Source: Caldisericia bacterium (lineage in GTDB: Bacteria > Caldisericota > Caldisericia > B22-G15). From it: a stretch of DNA of 6,679 nt. A model generated the notes under the pieces. The model was not told where the DNA came from. It saw only the letters and a program-made list of their open reading frames with translations, and searched no databases. The position numbers were made by a program, and so were the translations under genes. Each line of letters starts with the position of its first letter. The first letter of the stretch is position 1. This document shows positions 1 to 5,827 of the stretch, piece after piece. The DNA is taken from positions 1-6,679 of the forward strand of contig JAGGSY010000068.1 of assembly GCA_021158845.1 (NCBI GenBank), given 5' to 3'.

Positions 1-1684
1 GGATGTTGTTATAACTGATCAAAATGTTACAGGAACATTGAAAGACGGAGGAAGATTTCAAACAACAATACCCCCTTTTAATGATCCAAACCTACCAAAA
101 ATTCTTATAGATCACAATGTAGATGTAACTGTTAAACCATCTTCCAACAGTGGAATGTGGTGGTACATACTATCAAATGTTGGTTCAATTGTGATAATCA
201 TCTTCTTCTGGATGATGATGATGAGATCGCTCTCTGGAGGTGGAAACTCTCAGGTGTTTAATTTTGGAAAAAGTAGGGCAAGACTCTTCCTTGAGAATAA
301 ACCAAAAATAACATTCAATGATGTTGCTGGACTTGAGGAGGTTAAAGAGGAACTCCAGGAAGAGATAGATTTCCTGAAGAATCCGAGAAAATTTTCTGCC
401 CTTGGAGCAAAAATTCCAAAGGGAGTTCTTCTTGTTGGTCCACCTGGATGTGGAAAGACTTTGCTTGCAAGAGCAGTCGCTGGAGAGGCAGGTGTTCCAT
501 TCTTTAGTGTTTCTGGTTCTGAATTTGTGGAGATGTTTGTTGGTGTTGGTGCTGCAAGAGTTAGAGATCTATTTGAACAGGCAAAAAAGTATGCACCCTG
601 TATTATTTTTATAGATGAAATTGATGCAGTTGGAAGGCAGCGTGGAGCAGGTCTTGGTGGAGGACATGATGAGAGAGAACAGACATTAAATCAACTCCTT
701 GTCGAGATGGATGGCTTTGATCCCAATAGCGGAATTATAGTAATTGCTGCAACAAACAGGCCAGATATTCTTGACCCAGCACTCCTAAGACCTGGAAGGT
801 TTGATAGAAGGATAGTGGTAAATTATCCAGATGTGAAAGAAAGGGAAGCTATACTAAAAATTCATACAAGAAATAAGCCTTTAGCCAATGACATAAATCT
901 CTCTGTGCTTGCGAAGAGAACAGCAGGATTCACTGGCGCAGATCTTGAAAATCTTGTAAATGAAGCTGCCCTCCTTGCAGCAAGGAGAGGCAAGAACAAA
1001 ATTACAATGGAAGAGTTGGAAGAATCAATAGATAGAGTAATAGCAGGACCTCAGAAGAAATCAAGGGTAGTTTCCGAAAGAGAGAAGAGAATGATTGCCT
1101 TTCATGAAACAGGACATGCCATTGTGGCAGATTATCTTCCACACACTGATCCTGTCCACAGGATCTCCATAGTTTCAAGAGGAATGGCTCTTGGATATAC
1201 ACTCCAATTACCAGAGGAGGAAAAGTTCCTGAAGACAAAGGAGGAACTCCTTGAAGAGGTTAGTGTCCTTCTTGGGGGAAGAGCAGCTGAAGAACTCTTT
1301 ATAGGTGAAAAAACTACAGGGGCTGAGAACGATTTAAGAAGAGCAACAGAGATTGTAAGAAAGATGATAACAGAGTTTGGAATGAGTGAGAAACTTGGAC
1401 CACTGACCTTTGGAAAGAAAGGAGAATTTGTGTTTCTTGGAAGAGATATTGCCGCAGAGAAAAACTACTCTGACCAGATAGCATACGAGATTGATAGAGA
1501 GATAAGAGACATCGTTGAGAAATGTCATGAAAGAGCAAAGGCAATACTAAAAGAGAATAGCGAGGCAGTTCACAAAGTTGTTGAAGTCCTATTGGAAAAA
1601 GAGACAATGGAGGGAGAGGAGTTAAAGAAGATACTTGAGGAATTCAGGAGAAAGAAAAAAGAAGAAGTTGATAAAGCTAATTAG
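1..1684 (+). CDS. ftsH: ATP-dependent zinc metalloprotease FtsH (5' end cut by window edge)
   Basis: Membrane-anchored AAA+ protease that unfolds and degrades misfolded membrane proteins and regulatory proteins as a hexamer facing the cytoplasm. The frame is open from nt 2, giving 560 visible residues. A TTG at 38 is not the start, because FtsH-like sequence (VTGTLKDGGRFQT) runs through it; the first membrane helix, perhaps 60-90 residues, is missing. Numbering from nt 2: end of the extracytoplasmic domain; second membrane helix about 53-74, ending in four Met; Walker A GPPGCGKT 146-153; pore-loop FVG 179-181; Walker B IIFIDE 201-206; second region of homology with arginine fingers R263 and R266; zinc site HETGH 368-372 with third ligand D444; charged C-terminal helix. 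Two residues differ from the commonest forms: Cys in Walker A (usually Thr) and HETGH (usually HEAGH). All catalytic residues are present. Ends in TAG and overlaps the HAD gene by 17 nt. Confidence 0.97.
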   Translation, partial: DVVITDQNVTGTLKDGGRFQTTIPPFNDPNLPKILIDHNVDVTVKPSSNSGMWWYILSNVGSIVIIIFFWMMMMRSLSGGGNSQVFNFGKSRARLFLENKPKITFNDVAGLEEVKEELQEEIDFLKNPRKFSALGAKIPKGVLLVGPPGCGKTLLARAVAGEAGVPFFSVSGSEFVEMFVGVGAARVRDLFEQAKKYAPCIIFIDEIDAVGRQRGAGLGGGHDEREQTLNQLLVEMDGFDPNSGIIVIAATNRPDILDPALLRPGRFDRRIVVNYPDVKEREAILKIHTRNKPLANDINLSVLAKRTAGFTGADLENLVNEAALLAARRGKNKITMEELEESIDRVIAGPQKKSRVVSEREKRMIAFHETGHAIVADYLPHTDPVHRISIVSRGMALGYTLQLPEEEKFLKTKEELLEEVSVLLGGRAAEELFIGEKTTGAENDLRRATEIVRKMITEFGMSEKLGPLTFGKKGEFVFLGRDIAAEKNYSDQIAYEIDREIRDIVEKCHERAKAILKENSEAVHKVVEVLLEKETMEGEELKKILEEFRRKKKEEVDKAN

Positions 1685-2402
1685 CTTTGACCTCTGGAAC
1701 ACAATAATAGAGGATAGAAGAGAACTTGAGGATAAGAGGGGAGAGATACGGATAAGAAAGATTTATGAGTGTCTCTCCCCTCTTAATATTGAACTGGAAG
1801 ATATAAGAAAAGCATATCTAAGGATGAGCAATTGGCTGTTTGAAACTCAGGATAAAACAAAGAGGAGCATAGGGACAGAAAAGCAGATAAAATATATCTT
1901 AAAAAGATTTGGAGTGAGGGTAAATCAAATTGTATTTGATGAGATAAAGAAAGCCTATGAGAGTGCAATTTTTTTCTATCCTCCACCTTTAGTTGAAGGG
2001 GCAAAGGAAACGCTTAAAAAATTTTATAACCTTGGAATAGATATGTGCATAATTTCAGATGCAGGGAGAACGCCAGGCTGGGCTTTAAGAAAGATTCTTG
2101 AAAAGTATGCTCTTAATAGCTATTTTAAAAGGATGTACTTTTCAGATGAAACAGGATGGGTGAAACCAAATAAGAAGGTTTTTTTAAAAGCACTGAAGGA
2201 TTTTAAAGTGAGAAAGGAAGAGATGGTTCATATTGGAGACAAAATAGAAAAAGATATTGAGGGAGCAAAAAATGCTGGAATAAATTACATATACTTCTCA
2301 AGAGATGGTAACTGTGAAGTAAACCCTTGCGGCAAAACTCTTCCTGAAATATATGATATTTTCTTAAAACTCTTCCCTATCGCAAGGAGTTTATTCAGTT
2401 AA
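1668..2402 (+). CDS. HAD-superfamily hydrolase with C1 helical cap, substrate unknown
   Basis: Predicted soluble HAD-superfamily hydrolase of 244 aa (family members typically act on small phosphorylated metabolites). Numbering from the TTG at 1668: motif I FDLWNT with nucleophile D8; helical cap about 16-110; motif II Ser S130 in CIISDAG; motif III Lys K166 in GWVKPNKK; motif IV HIGDKIEKD with D191 and D196. The position two after the nucleophile, normally the general-acid Asp of phosphatases, is Trp, so phosphatase activity is not assured. Start choice: the frame is open further upstream (another TTG at 1635), but TTG 1668 puts the nucleophile at residue 8, as usual in the family. No good Shine-Dalgarno sits at normal distance (AGGAG ends 17 nt away), so reinitiation after ftsH, whose stop is at 1684, is likely. 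Probably co-transcribed with ftsH. Its TAA overlaps the stop of the convergent ABC permease gene. Substrate cannot be told from sequence. Confidence 0.85.
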   Translation: MIKLISFDLWNTIIEDRRELEDKRGEIRIRKIYECLSPLNIELEDIRKAYLRMSNWLFETQDKTKRSIGTEKQIKYILKRFGVRVNQIVFDEIKKAYESAIFFYPPPLVEGAKETLKKFYNLGIDMCIISDAGRTPGWALRKILEKYALNSYFKRMYFSDETGWVKPNKKVFLKALKDFKVRKEEMVHIGDKIEKDIEGAKNAGINYIYFSRDGNCEVNPCGKTLPEIYDIFLKLFPIARSLFS

Positions 2403-2413
2403 TCAAGAGTTTT
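2366..2413. terminator. Inverted repeat around the convergent stops, candidate bidirectional terminator
   Basis: AAAACTCTT at 2366-2374 and AAGAGTTTT at 2405-2413 are a perfect 9-bp inverted repeat with a 30-nt loop that contains both convergent stop codons (TTAA, 2399-2402). Each strand reads A-tract, short stem, T-tract, the layout expected of a two-way intrinsic terminator. A nested alternative hairpin pairs 2367-2374 with 2385-2392 (eight pairs, one G-T) around a 10-nt loop. The stems are AT-rich and the long loop weakens the large form, so function is only a possibility. There is no other space between the two transcription units for a terminator. Confidence 0.35.
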
Positions 2414-3247
2414 CTGATCTATAAGACCATTTCTCCTTGCAACAAATAGAGAGACGGAGAAAAATAGAGTTACAAGAACAAAATAAACTACATTCTGAAT
2501 AAGAAGTATTTTTGTGAGCGTAAGAATTGACATATCTTTTGTTAAACTATTCCATCCAGTTCCAAGCAAAATTTTTCTCATCCCATCCATCCATATGGTC
2601 TGTGGAATAAAATAGCCGATATTTCTCAAGAAGGGAGGAAATACATCGAGTGGAAAGATTGCTCCTGTGAAGAGAAGAAATATACCAGTTGCACTCTGAG
2701 TTAAAAACCAGCCATTCTTTGCAATGAGGAAGTTAAGTCCTGCAAAGAAATAACCAATTATAAACAGTGAAAAAACACCAAGAATAAAGAACAGAGGAAG
2801 AATGATGAACCATCCTGCAATTGGGTTCAAACTTAACTTAAAGAAGGTGAAACTTACAAAGATTAGTATTCCTACAGAAACAGATGTAGTTATAAACTTT
2901 GCAAAACCCCTACCTGTAAGATAGATAAAGAGGTTCACAGGAGATATATAAATATATTTTAATGTCTCATAAAACTCCCTATCATCAATCACTGCCCATG
3001 CCATACCAAAAAGAACATTGGCAGTATAGAGATGAAGGGCATTTCCTATAAGAAGATGGGGAAAGGTTAACCCAATTTTTCCTCTTGTTATGATGAGATA
3101 CATAATTATAAGGATAAAGGAAGAAGATAAAGGTTTTGCAAGGGAGTATATTGTAAATAAAAATGGATCTGTCCAGTTACTCTCAATCTTCCATCCAAGA
3201 AAAAAGGAGGTTTTAAAGTTCAAAAAGAGCCTTCTTACTACTCCCAT
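2399..3247 (-). CDS. ABC-2 type exporter permease B
   Basis: Integral membrane subunit of an ABC-2 family exporter, 282 aa, last gene of the ATPase-permease-permease operon. Six hydrophobic segments are visible at about 36-53, 66-85, 113-137, 145-175, 183-206 and 245-270, the usual number for this family. Family-like landmarks are the cytoplasmic stretch IDDREFYETLKYIYISP (about 87-103) after helix 2 and the reentrant loop TGAIFPLDVFPPFLRNIGYF (about 194-213) followed by MDGMRKIL. It presumably forms a heterodimeric channel with permease A, to which it looks distantly similar in layout. The ATG at 3247 lies inside the end of permease A (10-nt overlap), so translation is probably coupled; a GGAGG-like sequence lies 15 nt upstream, further than ideal. 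Its TAA interlocks with the HAD stop. Substrate unknown: drug, lipid, polysaccharide or peptide export are all seen in the family. Confidence 0.88.
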   Translation of the reverse strand: MGVVRRLFLNFKTSFFLGWKIESNWTDPFLFTIYSLAKPLSSSFILIIMYLIITRGKIGLTFPHLLIGNALHLYTANVLFGMAWAVIDDREFYETLKYIYISPVNLFIYLTGRGFAKFITTSVSVGILIFVSFTFFKLSLNPIAGWFIILPLFFILGVFSLFIIGYFFAGLNFLIAKNGWFLTQSATGIFLLFTGAIFPLDVFPPFLRNIGYFIPQTIWMDGMRKILLGTGWNSLTKDMSILTLTKILLIQNVVYFVLVTLFFSVSLFVARRNGLIDQKTLD

Positions 3248-4053
3248 CTTATTGTAATTTTACCCTCCTTTCTTGCAAGTCTCTCCATCTTTTTTAAGTA
3301 AAAATGTGCAAGGAAAAGGTAGACAATTGTGAGAACTAAAAGAATAAGAATCTCCACATTTACCGAAAGAAAACCAAAGATTTCTCCTTTTTTAAAGAGG
3401 AGCTGCCTTAAACCATCAAGGCCAAGGGTTAATGGAATAAGAGATGAAAAGAAACCAACTGGTCCAAGAAATTTTATAGGAAAATACATACCTGTGATAA
3501 GATAAACAGGCTCCTGAAGAAATTCAGAGAGATGCCATGCCTCCCTTCCCCATATAAGATAAAGAGAAGAAAGAAGCATACCAAGACCATAGAGAGATGA
3601 AAGTGTTAAAAAGAAGATAAGGAAAAGCTGAACAGGGTTTCCTGTCTTAAATGGAATTTTAAAAACTATTGACCCGATAAAGATTGTTGCTGATGCTCTT
3701 AAAGCTGTGGACAGCATCCCTCCAAGACTCATTCCAAAGAGAATGGACATAAGGGATATTGGTGCAATAATGTAAAGAGATAGATTTCCTCCCATTCTCT
3801 CCCAGTAAAGCTGAGAAGCCATATCCCATAATACATTAACCCAGAATGCACTCATGGCTCCACCAAGTATGGCAAAACCAAGAAAATCAATCCCAGCACC
3901 AAGAAATTTGTATAATAAACCATAGGAAAGAACTGATAAGAGAGGTAAAACCACATCTGCTACAATCCAGGAATACTCCCTATTTGCAGCTATAACCCTT
4001 GGATATGCTCTTCCCCATATGGCTCTTAGATTTCTAACTATGTATCTTTTCAT
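3238..4053 (-). CDS. ABC-2 type exporter permease A
   Basis: Integral membrane subunit of the same ABC-2 exporter, 271 aa from the ATG at 4053. Hydrophobic segments lie at about 31-50, 58-78, 103-131, 141-165, 178-206 and 229-252. The family-typical stretch ITGMYFPIKFLGPVGFF (about 186-202), followed by PLTLGLDGLRQLL, matches the loop before the last helix of ABC-2 permeases. The frame extends four codons further to a TTG at 4065, but the ATG at 4053 has GGAG six nt upstream and is the better start. It overlaps the ATPase gene by 20 nt and permease B by 10 nt, so the three genes are almost certainly one transcript with coupled translation. The two permeases are clearly different sequences, implying a heterodimeric membrane domain served by two copies of a single ATPase. 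Substrate unknown. Confidence 0.88.
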   Translation of the reverse strand: MKRYIVRNLRAIWGRAYPRVIAANREYSWIVADVVLPLLSVLSYGLLYKFLGAGIDFLGFAILGGAMSAFWVNVLWDMASQLYWERMGGNLSLYIIAPISLMSILFGMSLGGMLSTALRASATIFIGSIVFKIPFKTGNPVQLFLIFFLTLSSLYGLGMLLSSLYLIWGREAWHLSEFLQEPVYLITGMYFPIKFLGPVGFFSSLIPLTLGLDGLRQLLFKKGEIFGFLSVNVEILILLVLTIVYLFLAHFYLKKMERLARKEGKITIRWE

Positions 4054-5017
4054 CTTTATCTCCAACTATTTCAAAGAATACATCTTCAAGGGTTGGCTCT
4101 CTCTTCCTAAAGGATGAAACAAGTATGTTTCTATTTTTAAGAATGAGAAAAAGGTCTGATATTTTCTCTTCGTTATCCATCTGAAATTTCAATTCAAACT
4201 TACCATCTGGTAGAGGATTTATTGAAACATTGTATATAAAGGGTATATCTTCCTTTAACTTATCATAGGAATCTGTTCTTACCTCTACAGAATAAAATAC
4301 TTTGTTTTTCATCCTCTCCTTTAAACCCTTTGGTGTGTCAAGTGCTACAATCCTCCCATTGTTTATTATGGCTATCCTATCACAAAGCTCCTCTGCTTCA
4401 TGAAGATAGTGAGTTGTAAGGAGTATTGTTCTTCCCGGTCTTTCCCTCATCCATGATTTTATAAAGCTTCTCACCGTCCTTGCAATCTGCACATCAAGTC
4501 CAAGGGTTGGTTCATCAAGAAAAAGTACCTCTGGATCAGATATTATCCCTCTTATAATATTCATCTTCTGCCTCATTCCTGTGGAGAGTTTACTAACCTT
4601 TGTATTTCCATCTTCCTTCAAACCAAAGATTTCAAGATACTCCTCTATTCTCCTTTTAGCCACCCTTGATGGGATACCATAAAACTGAGAAAACATCCAC
4701 AGATTCTCCCTTACAGTGAGAATTCCATAACCAGACCACTCCCCACCACTGACCATATTTATTCTCTCCCTTATTTTTAAAGTATTCTTCTCCACATCAT
4801 TTCCTAAAACAAATGCTTTGCCTTTTGATGGAAGAAGTATAGTTGTAAGAATCTTTATAAGGGTTGTTTTTCCTGCACCGTTTGGTCCAAGAAGCCCAAA
4901 GAGCTCTCCCTTTTCCACCTCTATATTAACTCCTTTGAGAGCCTCTATAATCCTTTTACCCTTTTTATAAAACCTGTAAAGGTCCACTGTTTTGATTGCA
5001 GAATCTTTCGTATTCAC
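4034..5017 (-). CDS. ABC-2 exporter ATPase subunit (DrrA/NatA-like)
   Basis: Nucleotide-binding subunit that powers the exporter, 327 aa. From the GTG at 5017: aromatic A-loop region LYRFYKKG 13-20; Walker A GPNGAGKT 44-51; signature LSTGM 144-148; Walker B VLFLDE 164-169 with catalytic E169; D-loop LGLD 172-175; H-loop H203 in TTHYLHEAEELCDR; then a C-terminal accessory domain of about 110 residues ending in PTLEDVFFEIVG, as common in drug-export ATPases. The Q-loop region reads INMVSGGEWSGYG (86-98), so the usual Gln is missing; I recall a similar VSGGE-type pattern in a subset of ABC-2 ATPases. The GTG is the first standard start after an in-frame stop at 5041-5039, and the A-loop must follow within about 13 residues, so no later start fits. 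There is no Shine-Dalgarno; an extended -10 box places transcription start at or beside the GTG. Confidence 0.92.
   Translation of the reverse strand: MNTKDSAIKTVDLYRFYKKGKRIIEALKGVNIEVEKGELFGLLGPNGAGKTTLIKILTTILLPSKGKAFVLGNDVEKNTLKIRERINMVSGGEWSGYGILTVRENLWMFSQFYGIPSRVAKRRIEEYLEIFGLKEDGNTKVSKLSTGMRQKMNIIRGIISDPEVLFLDEPTLGLDVQIARTVRSFIKSWMRERPGRTILLTTHYLHEAEELCDRIAIINNGRIVALDTPKGLKERMKNKVFYSVEVRTDSYDKLKEDIPFIYNVSINPLPDGKFELKFQMDNEEKISDLFLILKNRNILVSSFRKREPTLEDVFFEIVGDKDEKIHS
4060..4063 (-). promoter_or_regulatory. Ribosome binding site of permease A, decides its start
   Basis: GGAG on the minus strand, six nt before the ATG at 4053. It lies between the TTG at 4065 and this ATG, which favours the ATG as start although the reading frame is open four codons further. 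The site is inside the last codons of the ATPase gene, so it is exposed when ribosomes finish that gene. Confidence 0.6.
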
Positions 5018-5024
5018 AGGAAAT

Positions 5025-5033
5025 ATTATATCA
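5025..5033 (-). promoter_or_regulatory. Extended -10 promoter of the ABC exporter operon (probably leaderless)
   Basis: The minus strand reads TGATATAAT, a perfect extended -10 element (TG-N-TATAAT). Counting seven nt past the hexamer puts the transcription start at about 5018-5017, exactly at the GTG start codon of the ATPase gene. No recognisable -35 lies at 16-19 nt spacing (17 nt gives ATAAAT; the closest match, TTGTAT, is 21 nt away), which fits an extended -10 promoter. No Shine-Dalgarno precedes the GTG. Together this predicts a leaderless mRNA. Assumes a housekeeping sigma factor of the usual bacterial type. Confidence 0.6.
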
Positions 5034-5041
5034 GATAGCTA

Positions 5042-5054
5042 TATAAAATTTATA
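5042..5054. repeat. AT-only dyad over the -35 region of the ABC promoter
   Basis: TATAAA-A-TTTATA, a 6-bp inverted repeat around a single central base, spans roughly -25 to -37 of the predicted ABC promoter. Just beside it, ATAGCTAT (5035-5042) is a perfect 8-bp palindrome. These could be an operator or simply an AT-rich upstream element. In AT-rich DNA such short dyads also arise by chance. Confidence 0.3.
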
Positions 5055-5057
5055 CAA

Positions 5058-5092
5058 CACAAAAAGAGAAGATGTATTTAAAACAGCATCTT
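5058..5092 (-). terminator. Weak intrinsic terminator candidate downstream of the glycosylase operon
   Basis: Read on the minus strand: AAGATG, a 12-nt loop, CATCTT, then CTCTTTTTGTG. This is a 6-bp stem followed three nt later by five T. It lies about 150 nt after the glycosylase stop and about 30 nt before the ABC promoter, where a terminator separating the two minus-strand operons would be expected. The stem is short with only two G-C pairs, and it competes with the palindrome at 5087-5100, so confidence is low. Confidence 0.3.
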
Positions 5093-5222
5093 TAAAGATG
5101 GGAAACTATTGTTTGCAAGAGATATGGATTTTCTCACAGATTTAATAGAAGAAACATCACTTGATGCAATTGCAAACGAATATATATCAGAAGAATCTTT
5201 AAGGGAGCTCATGGAGAGATGA
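5082..5222 (+). other. Small plus-strand reading frame, possible small protein or gene remnant
   Basis: Between the two minus-strand operons a plus-strand frame is open from after a TAA at 5079 to a TGA at 5220-5222. Possible starts are TTG 5109 (37 aa) and ATG 5124 (32 aa); neither has a clear Shine-Dalgarno. From 5124 the product begins MDFLTDLIEETSL and ends SEESLRELMER: acidic, strongly helical, with codon choice like the neighbouring genes. The minus strand of the same stretch gives only a Ser-rich frame, as expected of a shadow, which suggests the plus frame is or was coding. A second plus frame (about 5047-5106, including TKREDVFKTASLK) would join it through one frameshift near 5097, so a decayed longer gene is also possible. 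It ends 17 nt from the convergent glycosylase stop. I do not recognise a family. Confidence 0.3.
5087..5100. repeat. Perfect 14-bp palindrome
   Basis: CATCTTTAAAGATG is perfectly self-complementary with no spacer. A further AAGATG lies at 5069-5074, so the left arm CATCTT can pair with either copy, giving two alternative hairpins. It lies about 70-83 nt upstream of the ABC transcription start and inside the small reading frame. It could be a protein-binding site or part of the weak terminator; function is not shown. Confidence 0.4.
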
Positions 5223-5239
5223 AAAATGGTAAACTTTGG

Positions 5240-5827
5240 TTAAATTTTTAAAATAAGGTTTTTTATTTTGTTCCAGTCTGATAAAAGCACCTCCTTTAAC
5301 TCGTTTCTGTAGAGTGCAGATGCAGGATGATACATGGGAATAATCTTTAAAATTCCAAAGGGAGTATTTGACACGAAAATCTTTCCATGAATCTTGCTTA
5401 TAGAATCTGCATCAGAAAATCCAAACTTATCCAAGATATACTTACTTGCAAATCTACCAAGACATATTATAATTTTTGGTTTTATTATATCAATCTGCCT
5501 GTCAAGAAATGGAGAACAAGCTTCTATCTCCTCTGGTAAAGGATCTCTATTTTTGGGAGGTCTGCACTTTAAAATATTGGCAATATAAATATCCTCCCTC
5601 TTTAAAGACACACTCTCAAGAAGTTTGTTTAAGAACTTTCCTGCTGCACCAACAAATGGAATTCCCTCCTTATCTTCATAAAAACCTGGAGCTTCCCCTA
5701 TAAGCATAACCTTAGCATTTGGATTTCCATCTCCAAATACAAGATGGGTTCTTGTCTTCCATAAATCACATCTTCTACAATCTCCTATTTCCCTTTTTAA
5801 TTCCTCTAAACTTTCCTTATTTTCCAA
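5240..5827 (-). CDS. Family 4 uracil-DNA glycosylase with [4Fe-4S] cluster
   Basis: DNA repair enzyme that cuts uracil (from cytosine deamination or dUTP misincorporation) out of DNA, starting base excision repair. The length, 195 aa, is typical of family 4. Four cluster cysteines have the family spacing: C17 and C20 (CRRC), C88 in KCRPPKNRDP and C104. Active-site motif 1 is GEAPGFYEDKEGIPFVGAAG (44-63); the C-terminal motif MYHPASALYR, with its His-Pro, is also present. The start is a TTG at 5827, supported by AAAGGAGGAG 8-10 nt upstream and by the CxxC falling at residue 17. The gene begins inside the end of the PerM-like gene (22-nt overlap), so the two are likely one operon. The family is widespread in thermophiles, where heat speeds cytosine deamination, and also occurs in many mesophiles. 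Confidence 0.93.
   Translation of the reverse strand: MENKESLEELKREIGDCRRCDLWKTRTHLVFGDGNPNAKVMLIGEAPGFYEDKEGIPFVGAAGKFLNKLLESVSLKREDIYIANILKCRPPKNRDPLPEEIEACSPFLDRQIDIIKPKIIICLGRFASKYILDKFGFSDADSISKIHGKIFVSNTPFGILKIIPMYHPASALYRNELKEVLLSDWNKIKNLILKI

Noticed and set aside
38..40. TTG as the start of ftsH
   Set aside because: The frame is open to the left edge, and residues before the TTG (DVVITDQNVTGT) match the FtsH extracytoplasmic domain; the first membrane helix must lie upstream of the window.
209..222. GAT/ATG microsatellite in ftsH
   Set aside because: Four Met codons in a row at the end of the second membrane helix explain it; Met-rich sequence there is not rare in FtsH, and the run is too short to call a phase-variable tract.
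1002..1607. Minus-strand frames of 64-97 aa inside ftsH
   Set aside because: Leu- and Ser-rich antisense shadows of the Glu/Lys-rich FtsH sequence, without ribosome sites.
4053..4065. TTG at 4065 as the start of permease A
   Set aside because: The ATG at 4053 has GGAG at 6-nt spacing, while the TTG has none at a proper distance.
5078..5212. Minus-strand 44-aa frame from ATG at 5212
   Set aside because: Ser-rich, no Shine-Dalgarno, and its composition is what the reverse strand of an acidic helical coding frame gives; the plus frame is the better candidate.
5394..5703. Plus-strand frames of 64 and 75 aa inside the glycosylase gene
   Set aside because: They lie antisense to a gene with complete family motifs and have no recognisable domain or ribosome site.
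5240..5827. Phage DNA-polymerase-related or family 5 identity for the glycosylase
   Set aside because: The GEAPGxxED motif, the four-Cys spacing and the 195-aa length fit family 4; there are no other phage-like genes nearby.
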